Positions 56,618-64,000 of a stretch of 64,000 bases of DNA are shown here, piece by piece; within the stretch, counting starts at the first letter, position 1; each line of letters starts with the position of its first letter. A program made the position numbers and the translations under genes. The notes below the pieces were generated by a model that was not told where the DNA came from, did not search any database, and worked only from the letters and a program-made list of their open reading frames with translations. Origin of the DNA: DASVCN01 sp040905665. Its GTDB lineage: Bacteria; Deinococcota; Deinococci; Deinococcales; Trueperaceae. The stretch covers positions 23,024-87,023 of the forward strand of contig JBBDRD010000039.1 in assembly GCA_040905665.1 (NCBI GenBank). Reading direction: 5' to 3'.

Positions 56618-59338
56618 TCAGCCGGTGTTGCGCAATCCGGCCGAGATCCCAATTAGTGTCACCAGGACGGCGTACTCCAGCTCCTCACGGTCGCCGCTGT
56701 CGGGCTCACCGCGCAAGCGCTGCAATAGGTCCACCTGCAGATGTGAAATCGGATCCACATATGGGTTTCTCAGCTCGATCGCTCGCGCGAGCGTCGCATC
56801 GTGCTCGAGCAGCGGCGAACCGGTTGCCCTCTCCACTCGCTCCACAGAAAGCCGGTGCTCGTCGCGAATGACCGGCCAGAACCGATCGCGCAAGTGCGGC
56901 TCGACCAGTTGCAGGTAGCTCTCGAAGATCCCCATGTCCGCCTTCGCCAGGCTCATCTGCGCGAAGTCGAGGATCGTTTTGAAGAATGGCCACTCGCGGT
57001 ACATCTCCTGCAGCTCGTCATCCTCGAGGGCAGCGAGCCCGCTGCCCAGTCCGAACCAACCGGGCAGGTTCGCCCGGCACTGCGTCCAGGAGAATACCCA
57101 GGGAATGGCGCGCAGGTTGGCGAGCGACCTCCCCCCTTTCCGGTGCGAAGGGCGCGAACCGATCTGCAATCGACTGATTTCCTCAATCGGGGTGACTTGG
57201 TGGAAGAACTCCAGGAAGTCCGGCGCCTCGAGCAACTCGCGATACTTCCGCCTTGCCCGCTTGGCCCCCAATTCCATCACATCCCGGTAGCGGCCAGGCA
57301 ACTCGGCTCGCGGCCTCGCGTCGCGTGCCGAGGAGAGGATGAATGCGTGAGCAACCTGCTCCAGGTGACGGTGGGCGAGATCTTTGTCGATGTAGCGCTC
57401 GCTCAGCGCTTCGCCCTGCTCGGTGAGGCGCATGCGTCCATTGAGGGAGCCCGGCGGCTGGGCCAGGATCGCCTGTCCGCTAGGTCCACCACCGCGTCCG
57501 ATCGAGGTGCCCCGCCCATGGAAGAGCCGGAGCTTCACCCCGGCCTCGCGGCACACCTGCGCAACGCCATCCTGAGCGTCGTAGAGCGCCCAATTGGCGG
57601 CGAGAAAGCCGGCATCCTTGTTTGAATCGGAGTAGCCGATCATCACCTCCTGAATGCCGCGCCGATCAACGTGGTCGCGGTAGGCAGGCAAGCTGAACAG
57701 TTCGGCCAAGACAGCGGGCGCACGCTCGAGGTCCTCGCCGGTCTCGAACAGCGGAGTGGCGTCGACATCCCAAAATCCCGCCTGCTTGGCCAGAACCAGG
57801 ACTTCGAGAACGTCGCTTACGCCCTCCGTCATCGAGACGATGTAGCTGCCGGTCGCACCGTTGCCGTAGCGCCTCCTCGCCTCACGCATAACGCGGAGGA
57901 ACGCCAGGGCGCGCTCGGTCTCCTCTTCGAGCTCGGCGCCCTCTGGCGCCAGGGGTCTCCGCGAGGAAAGCTCGGCCTCCAGCAGCGCAACTCGCTCCTC
58001 CTCGGCAAGGTCGCCGTATCGGTCGCTTACTCCGGCGTAGCGAAGCAGATCGGCCACAGCGGCCTCGTGTATCCGGGAGTGCTCACGAAGGTCGATCGCC
58101 GCCAAGTGCAGGCCAAAGGCTGCCGCCCGGTAGCGCAGCGGCCTCACGAAGGCGCGCGCCACGCGCCGGCCCGGTCCCCGGTCCAGCGTTTCCTCTATCA
58201 GCCGCAGGTCCCGCTCATAGGCTTGGGCGCCACCGGAATACGCTTCACCCCGCGGATCATCGGAGGCTCGAGTGGCCTCCTGACTCAGGAATGCGTGCAT
58301 GTGATAGAGCTTCTGCCTGAAAGGTTCGCCGGGAAAGCGCTCCGGCTGACCAAAGCGCTCGTTCAACTGGGCGAGATCGCGACGGAACTCGTCACTGAGC
58401 GGGACTCTTCTTTCCCACTGCGACAGCCTCTGTACCAAACCGTCGACGTCACCAAGCAGCTGCTCGACCGCCAGGTCGGCCTGAAGGCGGAATGCCTCCC
58501 GGGTCGTATCCGGCTCAACGAAGGGATTCCCGTCCCGGTCACCGCCGATCCAGGAGCGGAAGCGGATAACGGGTGGCAGAGGTTCCTCGGCCCGGGCCCC
58601 AAAGTAGCTCTCCAGCGCCCCCTCCATGTCTAACATGAGCTGCGGCACCGCCGAGAGCAGCGACTGCCGAAAGTAGTACAGCGCGCTCTTCACCTCGTCT
58701 ATCACGGTCGGTTTTACCGAAAAGAGCTCGCGAGTTTGCCACAAAGTTGCGACCTCGGCGTAAATCTCATCCTCCAGGTCGTGGCGCTGCCTGGATGAGA
58801 GCGCGTGCTCCGAGAGCCGGCGCATGGCCGAAGCGATGCGCTCGAGCTTGAGGCGGATGGTGTAGCGCTTGACCTCGGTCGGGTGCGCAGTCATGGTGAG
58901 CTGGATATCCAGCTCCTCGATGAATTGCCGTACCTCGTCGCGTGACCAGCCCTGGTCTCTAAGTACTTTCACCGCGGCTGCTACCGATTCGCTACGCGGA
59001 GCCTCAGGAGTCGACAGTCCTTCGCGCAGCCGGTTGATCCGTACCCGGTGGATCTCCTCGGCGAGGTTGATCAGCTGAAAGTAGACGGTAAAGGCGCGAA
59101 GCACGCGCTCGGCGCTATCGATCGAAAGGCTCGAGAGCAACCCCTGTAGTTGCTCTTTCAGTTCGCGGTTCCCCGGCTCGCCACGCAAACGCTTGGTGAG
59201 CAAGCGAACCTGTTCGACGAGGCCGAAAAGCTCCTCGCCTTCCAGCTCCTTTAGGACGTTGCCGAGGGTGCTGGCAAGAAAATCGACGTCGGCGCGAAGT
59301 CGCGCAAACGCATCGTCGCGTGCCTGGGCGTCACTCAT
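56618..59338 (-). CDS. ppc: Phosphoenolpyruvate carboxylase
   Basis: 906 residues, anaplerotic enzyme that forms oxaloacetate from PEP and bicarbonate. The catalytic His lies in TMTAHPTEVKR, the GYSDSNKDAGFLAANW loop and RLFHGRGTSIGRGGGP are conserved, and the C-terminus is NTG as in the family. Length is normal. The ATG follows a TACAAT box by 7 nt (the intervening C-run has no ribosome binding site), so it is probably leaderless. Allosteric residues were not assessed. Confidence 0.97.
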   Translation of the reverse strand: MSDAQARDDAFARLRADVDFLASTLGNVLKELEGEELFGLVEQVRLLTKRLRGEPGNRELKEQLQGLLSSLSIDSAERVLRAFTVYFQLINLAEEIHRVRINRLREGLSTPEAPRSESVAAAVKVLRDQGWSRDEVRQFIEELDIQLTMTAHPTEVKRYTIRLKLERIASAMRRLSEHALSSRQRHDLEDEIYAEVATLWQTRELFSVKPTVIDEVKSALYYFRQSLLSAVPQLMLDMEGALESYFGARAEEPLPPVIRFRSWIGGDRDGNPFVEPDTTREAFRLQADLAVEQLLGDVDGLVQRLSQWERRVPLSDEFRRDLAQLNERFGQPERFPGEPFRQKLYHMHAFLSQEATRASDDPRGEAYSGGAQAYERDLRLIEETLDRGPGRRVARAFVRPLRYRAAAFGLHLAAIDLREHSRIHEAAVADLLRYAGVSDRYGDLAEEERVALLEAELSSRRPLAPEGAELEEETERALAFLRVMREARRRYGNGATGSYIVSMTEGVSDVLEVLVLAKQAGFWDVDATPLFETGEDLERAPAVLAELFSLPAYRDHVDRRGIQEVMIGYSDSNKDAGFLAANWALYDAQDGVAQVCREAGVKLRLFHGRGTSIGRGGGPSGQAILAQPPGSLNGRMRLTEQGEALSERYIDKDLAHRHLEQVAHAFILSSARDARPRAELPGRYRDVMELGAKRARRKYRELLEAPDFLEFFHQVTPIEEISRLQIGSRPSHRKGGRSLANLRAIPWVFSWTQCRANLPGWFGLGSGLAALEDDELQEMYREWPFFKTILDFAQMSLAKADMGIFESYLQLVEPHLRDRFWPVIRDEHRLSVERVERATGSPLLEHDATLARAIELRNPYVDPISHLQVDLLQRLRGEPDSGDREELEYAVLVTLIGISAGLRNTG

Positions 59339-59345
59339 CGGGGGG

Positions 59346-59351
59346 ATTGTA
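59346..59351 (-). promoter_or_regulatory. ppc: Leaderless -10 box of ppc
   Basis: TACAAT on the minus strand, 7 nt before the ATG at 59338. Confidence 0.55.
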
Positions 59352-59362
59352 ACGCGCTCCGG

Positions 59363-60136
59363 TTACGCCTCCTGCTCGTGACGCCACTGAATCCGTTCGA
59401 TACCCCGGGCGCGCCCTGCAACGATGGTGAGAGCCACCGCGCAGAGCGTGCCGGGCCGGTCGGCCGGGCGAAAGCGCTTTGGCAGCTTGGTGACGAAACG
59501 GTGATGGACCTCTTCGAAGTTCATCCCGAGGGAGGAGAACTGCACGCCTGACATTCCCACGTCGGTTATGTAGGCGGTTCCGTCGACCACCAACTCGTCG
59601 GCTGTCTGAACGTGGGTATGTGTTCCGAGTACGGCGCTCGCGCGGCCCTTGAGGTGATAGCCCATCACCTTTTTCTCGGAGGTCGCCTCGGCGTGGAAAT
59701 CGACGATTAGCGTCTCGCCCGCCGGCATGCCGTCTACCACGGCATCTACAGCCCGGAACGGATCGTCGAGAGCGTCCATGAAGACTCTCCCCATCGCCTG
59801 CGCAACGGTGACGCGATCGCCTCCCCGAGCCACGAAGCTCGCGTGTCCAAGGCCGGGCGCACCCGGTGGATAGTTGAGTGGTCGCAGCAATCTGGGGCTC
59901 TCCTCGAGCAGACCCTGCACTTCGGCCTGATCCCAGGCGTGATTTCCGAGGGTGACGACGTCTACCCCGAATGAGCGTATCTGCTGGAAGTGCTTACGGG
60001 TGATGCCGTAGCCCCCGGCGACGTTCTCACCGTTGGCGATCACGAAGTCGTACTCTTCGCCGAACCGCTCGAGGTAGGCTTCGGTCACCTCCAGTCCCGG
60101 CTTGCCGAAGATATCGCCAATGAAAAGGGCACGCAT
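59363..60136 (-). CDS. YmdB family metallophosphoesterase (2',3'-cyclic nucleotide phosphodiesterase type)
   Basis: 257 residues of the TIGR00282 family. The start RALFIGDIFGKPG, the IANGENVAGGYGITRK and VVTLGNHAWDQ motifs, VDFHAEATSEK and LGTHTHVQTAD supply the metal ligands. Bacillus YmdB hydrolyses cyclic nucleotides and links to RNase Y activity; no rny gene is nearby here. The ATG follows a TAACCT box by 6 nt. It is divergent from the Lrp gene with 73 bp between starts and is followed by ppc. Confidence 0.9.
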   Translation of the reverse strand: MRALFIGDIFGKPGLEVTEAYLERFGEEYDFVIANGENVAGGYGITRKHFQQIRSFGVDVVTLGNHAWDQAEVQGLLEESPRLLRPLNYPPGAPGLGHASFVARGGDRVTVAQAMGRVFMDALDDPFRAVDAVVDGMPAGETLIVDFHAEATSEKKVMGYHLKGRASAVLGTHTHVQTADELVVDGTAYITDVGMSGVQFSSLGMNFEEVHHRFVTKLPKRFRPADRPGTLCAVALTIVAGRARGIERIQWRHEQEA

Positions 60137-60142
60137 CCGCGT

Positions 60143-60148
60143 AGGTTA
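60143..60148 (-). promoter_or_regulatory. Leaderless -10 box of the ymdB-type gene
   Basis: TAACCT on the minus strand, 6 nt before the ATG. Confidence 0.5.
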
Positions 60149-60209
60149 CCAGTCCCTAGACGAGTGGGACACGGGACTCCGCAGGGGAAGTGGTACTCTT
60201 TGCGAAGCC

Positions 60210-60674
60210 ATGGACTTCGACTCCATTGACCGTCAGATCCTGTTGACCCTCCGTGAAGATGGCCGCGCCTCCCATGCAGCCCTCGCCAAGGCGGTGGGAT
60301 TATCGGCTCCCGCAGTCGGCGAGCGAGTAAGGAAGCTGGAGCAGTCGGGAGCGATTCGTGGCTACCGTGCCGTTCTCGATCCCGAGCGGCTGGGGCTGGA
60401 CATCTGCGCCTTCGTCGCCATCGCCCCGCAGCCACGAAAACCGGCGACCCATTTGGTGGAGCGACTTCTTAGTCTTCCCGAGATCGAAGAGCTCCATGCA
60501 GTAGCAGGTAGCTACGCCTACATCGCCAAGGTTCGGGTTCCCAACACCGGGGAACTCGATGGCTTTCTCGACCGGCTGTTCATGCTCGAAGGTGTAGAGC
60601 GCACCGAGACAACGATGGTATTGCGCACGAACGCCGAGCGGCCAATGCACCTGCCGTTCGATCCAGGGCGCTAA
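60210..60674 (+). CDS. Lrp/AsnC family transcriptional regulator
   Basis: 154 residues. The N-terminal helix-turn-helix (DRQILLTLREDGRASHAALA, VGLSAPAVGERVRKLEQSG) and the C-terminal RAM effector domain (CAFVAIAPQP, then LHAVAGSYAYIAKVRVPNTG) are complete. Such proteins sense amino acids and often control a neighbouring transporter; the EamA gene that converges with it 30 bp downstream is a candidate target by position only. The ATG at 60210 is preferred to the upstream open frame because it starts the family domain. Confidence 0.92.
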   Translation: MDFDSIDRQILLTLREDGRASHAALAKAVGLSAPAVGERVRKLEQSGAIRGYRAVLDPERLGLDICAFVAIAPQPRKPATHLVERLLSLPEIEELHAVAGSYAYIAKVRVPNTGELDGFLDRLFMLEGVERTETTMVLRTNAERPMHLPFDPGR

Positions 60675-60704
60675 TCGTGAGCGAGAACCAGAGCCATTGT
60701 CGGT

Positions 60705-61646
60705 TCAGCTTGGGAGCTGAGCGTCGACGCGGCTACTCGGCTTGCGCTCGCGTAACGAGATGAAGATTCCGCTGCCCGCGATTACTGCCATCCCCACCCA
60801 GGTCCAGGCGTCCGGAAAGTCGCCGAACACTACGAGGCCAACTATCGTCGCGGTAATGATCTCGAAGTAAGCGGCTGGCGCCAGGAGCGAAGCGGGCGCG
60901 AAGTCGAGTGCCCTGATCACCATGAGGTGCCCGGCGGCCGCGAAGAGACCCATCAGGACCATCAAGCCAAAGATCGCCGGGGTCGGAGGTTGCCAGTAAA
61001 AGAGCACCACGACCGACATTCCCACGGCTCCCACCAGTGCGGTATAGGCGAGGGTAACGAGCGGCGGGGCGCTGCCCGAGAGCTTCCGGGTAGTGAGCAG
61101 GTAGAGGCCGTGAACCACGCCGGCGGCCACGGCCAGCAAGCCGGTCATTTCGAACGAATCGGTTCCCGGTCGCATGACTATCAGGGCCCCTGCGAAGCCC
61201 ACCAGCACGGCAAGCCAACGACGCCAGCCCACGGTTTCCCGCAGGAGGAACGGCGCCAGGCCGGTGACGACCAGCGGAGAGACGAAGAACAGGGATAGTG
61301 CAGTAGCGAGAGGCATTCGCGAGATGGCGCTAAAGAACAGCATCGTCGCGCCCAACAGGAGCGCTCCGCGAAGTAGTTGAACCGCGGGCCTTTGGGGCCA
61401 AAGCACTTGTGGCCCGTAGCGAAGCAGTAGCAGCGGGAGCATCGTGAGCAGATGAAAGAAGTACCGCGCCCAAATCACCTGCATGAGCGGGTAGGTCTCG
61501 CTCAGGTACTTGGCCAGCCCATCCATGACCGGCAGGAGCGCCGCTGCCCCAAACATCAACAACACACCGGCGAGCGGCCGGTGAACGTCGCCACTCGCGG
61601 TCCCTTCCGCCGTCCTCGCGCCCCTCAACCGGGCCAACCCCCTCAT
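60705..61646 (-). CDS. EamA/DMT superfamily transporter
   Basis: 313 residues, about ten membrane helices in two EamA repeats (residues 25-155 and 165-300). The motif VIWARYFFHLLTMLPLL and YFEIITATIVGLVVFGDFPD are typical of drug/metabolite exporters of the RhtA/SAM transporter type. The ATG at 61646 overlaps the helicase stop by 4 bp (ATGA), so it is coupled to the DinG-like gene; an upstream in-frame start at 61676 would overlap more. The substrate is unknown. Confidence 0.88.
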   Translation of the reverse strand: MRGLARLRGARTAEGTASGDVHRPLAGVLLMFGAAALLPVMDGLAKYLSETYPLMQVIWARYFFHLLTMLPLLLLRYGPQVLWPQRPAVQLLRGALLLGATMLFFSAISRMPLATALSLFFVSPLVVTGLAPFLLRETVGWRRWLAVLVGFAGALIVMRPGTDSFEMTGLLAVAAGVVHGLYLLTTRKLSGSAPPLVTLAYTALVGAVGMSVVVLFYWQPPTPAIFGLMVLMGLFAAAGHLMVIRALDFAPASLLAPAAYFEIITATIVGLVVFGDFPDAWTWVGMAVIAGSGIFISLRERKPSSRVDAQLPS

Positions 61647-63196
61647 TCGGGTGGCCGGACGGCCTCCAGGAACCACTCCGGCAGCCTCGCCCGCTGGCGT
61701 CGAAGAAACGATGGAAAGTCGGCGTCCAGCAAGTAGGTGACGGCAAAATCGTCACGGCTCCGGACCGAGCGCCCGTACGCCTGCACCACCGTAAGACAGG
61801 TCCGCCAGTCGTACCAGGCGGGATCAAGGTCGCGACGCGCCGAGATCTGTGGATCTCCCAAGTAGGGATAGGGAATCTTGCAGATGATCTGCCAGCGCGA
61901 CAGTTCGTCGGCCAGGTCGATACCCTCGGTCATGCTCGGTGTAAGCAGCACGGTGGGTTCCGAGCTGCGAACGTGAGCGTGCAAGGCGGTGTCGCGGCCG
62001 GCGGCGTTGTCGTGGGTCACCAGCCTGGAGCGTTGATGGCGGGGCAGATTGGCGGCGAGGTGACGGCTGATGCGGTAGGAGTGGGCGTGGATTACCCCCT
62101 TCTCCTCCGCGTGGTCATCGAGCACCTGCGCGACCGCGGCCACCAAGCGTGGCAGGTCGCGGTCCAGGTGATGACGCGTGAGCTTTGCGGCCGGCCGCAC
62201 AACGATGGGCCGGTTCTCGGCCGGAAAATCAGAAGCCACCCGCACGACTGCCGCGTCATCGGGCTCGATTCCCAGGGAGGCTAAGTAGGTGTTAGGGTCG
62301 AGGATCGTTGCCGAGAGCATCAGTACCCGCTCGCAGAAGCCGAAAAGAAGAGGCTCGGCGAAGCTGGCCACGCGCACGGGCTTGAAGGTGAGCGAGTGTC
62401 CGCCATCCTCCTGGCGACGCTCGACCGTCCAGTCGACCAGTTCGTCATCGAGGCTGTCGAGCAGCAGGCGCAGCCTACTGCCCTGATTGTCCAACCACTG
62501 TTTCGTCTGGAGTGCGGCAAGCTCCACATCGCTCTCCGACTTACCCTGGCGCAGCTCGAGCTCCACCTCTCGGGAGCGTCCCAGCATGCGTGGCAGCAGC
62601 TCTTCGATGAAGTCGAAATACCCGAGCCGCTCCTGAACGTGTGGAATCCGGTCGGTGAGGCCCACCCGGGTAAGCGCGGCGTCCGAAACGCTCACCTGCA
62701 CGAAACCCATTAGAGCCGCCTCGGCATTGTGGGCTTCGTCCAGCACCAGCAGCTCGCGGGGTGCGAACCCGCCGGAGTAGTTGAGCTCCGCCAGGTAGTA
62801 GGCGTAGTTTAGAACCGTGTTCGACGCCGCCGATGCCACGTCCTTGGCGGTGAAGTAGGGGCAATCGTCGCACTGTGTGAAGCGTCTCCCGGCGATGCAG
62901 GGTGCTGCGGCGGCGTGGGTGGGCGCGACGAGACAGTCGTAGTTGGCCCGGCCCTTCATCAGGGCAAGATCGGGGAAATCACGGAAGTACTGGTCCTGAA
63001 GGATCTTCTGGGCGGTGAGAACGTAGGAACTGACGGCCTCTCTCGCCAGGGTGACGGCGATTGCCGACTTGCCCGAACCGGTAGGAGCCTCAACCACCAC
63101 GAAACGCTTGCCCCCGGCGAACGCCGCGCGGGCCTCGTCTATCGCCTCGAGTTGCCCCTTGCGGTAGCTCTTGAACGGGAAGGTGGTCGGGGGCAC
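61643..63196 (-). CDS. DinG/XPD-like Fe-S superfamily 2 DNA helicase
   Basis: 517 residues. Walker A EAPTGSGKSAIAV, the DEAH box LLVLDEAHNAEA, and the helicase C motifs (PTVLLTPSMTEGIDLADEL, QAYGRSVRSRDDFAV) are present. Four Cys residues between motifs I and II (YDC, then PCIAGRRFTQCDDCPYF) match the 4Fe-4S cluster of XPD/DinG helicases that unwind 5' to 3'. It is shorter than E. coli DinG (716) and lacks an exonuclease domain. The GTG at 63196 follows a TAGCCT box by 5 nt. Confidence 0.9.
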   Translation of the reverse strand: MPPTTFPFKSYRKGQLEAIDEARAAFAGGKRFVVVEAPTGSGKSAIAVTLAREAVSSYVLTAQKILQDQYFRDFPDLALMKGRANYDCLVAPTHAAAAPCIAGRRFTQCDDCPYFTAKDVASAASNTVLNYAYYLAELNYSGGFAPRELLVLDEAHNAEAALMGFVQVSVSDAALTRVGLTDRIPHVQERLGYFDFIEELLPRMLGRSREVELELRQGKSESDVELAALQTKQWLDNQGSRLRLLLDSLDDELVDWTVERRQEDGGHSLTFKPVRVASFAEPLLFGFCERVLMLSATILDPNTYLASLGIEPDDAAVVRVASDFPAENRPIVVRPAAKLTRHHLDRDLPRLVAAVAQVLDDHAEEKGVIHAHSYRISRHLAANLPRHQRSRLVTHDNAAGRDTALHAHVRSSEPTVLLTPSMTEGIDLADELSRWQIICKIPYPYLGDPQISARRDLDPAWYDWRTCLTVVQAYGRSVRSRDDFAVTYLLDADFPSFLRRQRARLPEWFLEAVRPPE

Positions 63197-63201
63197 AGCA
63201 A

Positions 63202-63207
63202 AGGCTA
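63202..63207 (-). promoter_or_regulatory. Possible leaderless -10 box of the DinG-like gene
   Basis: TAGCCT on the minus strand, 5 nt before the GTG at 63196, the shortest spacing in the set. Confidence 0.35.
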
Positions 63208-63237
63208 CCAGAGGCGAAGGGCCGGGAGAGTCGGCGG

Positions 63238-63267
63238 TCAGTAGAACATCTGTCAGTAGAACAACTG
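63238..63267. repeat. 15-bp double repeat at the right-hand intergenic region
   Basis: GTCAGTAGAACATCT followed by GTCAGTAGAACAACT. It lies upstream of the DUF1175-like fragment, in a frame that is open into it (SVEHL-SVEQL). Confidence 0.7.
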
Positions 63268-63297
63268 GCCGGCGCGACGCCCCGTCTCGGCGTTTGC

Positions 63298-63540
63298 GTG
63301 GCTTCCCTCGAGGACCGCGATTGTTCGGGGCTCTTACGCTTCGCTTTCGTCCAAGCGTTGAAGACCAAGGACGCTAGCCGGTTTTCGCAGTTCGGCTATC
63401 TGCGCACTCCGTCGTCGTTCCCCGTTCAGAAGCTTGCCTGGCCGCTACCGGTGCTAAGCCGAAGCGCCTTTCGCATAGCGGCCGGGGCGCATCTGCCGGA
63501 CGACGTGGAGGCAGGACGGATGGTGGGACGAGCTACGTGA
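63298..63540 (+). CDS. DUF1175-like fragment, apparently truncated
   Basis: 80 residues from a GTG to a TGA. The segment DRDCSGLLRFAFVQALKTKD resembles the conserved start of DUF1175/YfaT proteins (a Cys-Ser/Ala-Gly-Leu-hydrophobic-Arg motif), and the frame stays open upstream to about 63230. The product ends abruptly at VGRAT, without the downstream half such proteins have. The next frame overlaps and reads on as a different protein, so this may be a deletion junction, a frameshift, or a genuinely short gene. Family assignment is tentative. Confidence 0.4.
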   Translation: MASLEDRDCSGLLRFAFVQALKTKDASRFSQFGYLRTPSSFPVQKLAWPLPVLSRSAFRIAAGAHLPDDVEAGRMVGRAT

Positions 63541-64000
63541 CCTGCGGTCCAACCGGGGGTTGGAGTTGCCTCAAGCCGTGAACCTGTGGATACATCCTGA
63601 CCTGCCGTCGTTTCAGGCTGCCACGGGTGCGCCGTACTACGTCGCCGCCGTTGCCGGCCGAGCAGACGGCAGTATCCACCTTCAGCGCCTGCTGGTCCTG
63701 CGCGAGCGTGGCGCCTTGGAAGCGACTTTGCGGCACGAGCTCTTCCACCTCGCCCAGACGAGCGACTGGGAGCGATGGGAGGCAGAGGGAGCGGCGATGA
63801 TCTTTGCTGGTGAGGCGCCACTCGCCGCGCCATTCGAGGGCCTGTCGACCGAACGACTCGACAGCCTCCTGGCCCAGCCCGGCGATCTTGGTACGCTCCG
63901 CCGGGCGGAAGCCACCGCCTACTGGCTGGTGTTGTCTGGTTCGCGTCTCGAGGCCACTCCGGCCAGTCCAAGGCGCCTTGGTCGTACGGCGCCGGGCCCC
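63479..64000 (+). CDS. Gluzincin-like metallopeptidase domain (incomplete at the window edge)
   Basis: A frame that is open from just after a TAG at 63476-63478 to the window end. Plausible starts are TTG at 63560 and GTG at 63578; protein-like sequence begins at WWDELRDLRSNRGLELPQ. The zinc motif is LRHELFHLAQ (HExxH) and a downstream Glu lies in WEAEGAAMIFAGE, the layout of gluzincin/peptidase-MA domains. The preceding NLWIHPDLPSFQAATGAPYY is typical of the strand region before the active site. The rest of the protein is outside the window. Its first residues overlap the end of the DUF1175-like frame in another frame. Confidence 0.55.

Overview
The window is GC-rich bacterial chromosome, densely packed with housekeeping genes in short operons on both strands. 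Several traits point to Deinococcota, most likely a Trueperaceae/Truepera-like lineage: TANNNT -10 boxes placed 5-8 nt upstream of start codons (leaderless mRNAs, as in Deinococcus), a TrmB and a RecJ with extra C-terminal regions, a DUF4388 protein, a five-domain ribosomal protein S1 with an acidic tail, an oligoendopeptidase F, and Lpt-like envelope genes without any visible lipid A/LPS gene. The assignment is inference from gene content; no rRNA or tRNA gene was seen in the window.

Layout. 1-8 kb: end of an unknown gene, trxB, then a minus-strand block (SPOR-domain protein, ABC exporter, 2-phosphoglycerate-kinase-like protein, Nudix CoA pyrophosphatase, MazG, and a GIY-YIG/PgeF fusion). 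8-21.3 kb: trmB with DUF4388; a divergent envelope cluster lptF-lptG-lptD-like-lipoprotein; plsX; an RluD-type pseudouridine synthase; a membrane protein; pepF. 21.3-24.2 kb: a LuxR-type regulator, C39 peptidase and Lnt-like acyltransferase in one apparent operon. 24.2-30.7 kb: a visibly more AT-rich accessory segment with two large TPR regulators carrying C-terminal winged-helix domains, an RlmL-like methyltransferase, and an unlisted 33-codon ORF with the build of a secreted pro-peptide. 30.7-41.7 kb: rpsA, htpX-lemA, mnmA, lapA-recJ, and a large FAD/Fe-S oxidoreductase, followed by a frameshifted PIN-toxin remnant. 42-53 kb: argS, lon, tpiA, a Xaa-Pro peptidase, a phosphohexomutase, an amino-acid kinase (argB/lysZ type), a LysM-M23 peptidase and a metallophosphatase. 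53-64 kb: an exbB-exbD operon ending in a TonB-like protein whose C-terminus is a DUF3048 domain, then ppc, ymdB, an Lrp regulator, an EamA transporter, a DinG/XPD-like helicase, and two incomplete frames at the right edge.

How the genes work together. The envelope theme recurs: an LptF/G/D-like export route, an ExbB/ExbD/TonB-like energy-transduction module, SPOR and LysM-M23 wall proteins, LapA, HtpX/LemA, PlsX and an Lnt-like enzyme suit a diderm, LPS-poor cell. The most novel candidate is the peptide/TPR-regulator locus at 28.0-30.4 kb: a 33-residue precursor with a Sec-type signal and a predicted heptapeptide tail lies divergent from a TPR winged-helix regulator, with a repeated GACAAGCG element in the surrounding non-coding DNA. 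This looks like a peptide-sensing circuit of RRNPP-like logic but different architecture. A second candidate is the TonB-DUF3048 protein in the exb operon. A third genome-wide feature is the frequency of in-frame 12- and 15-bp tandem repeats inside housekeeping genes.
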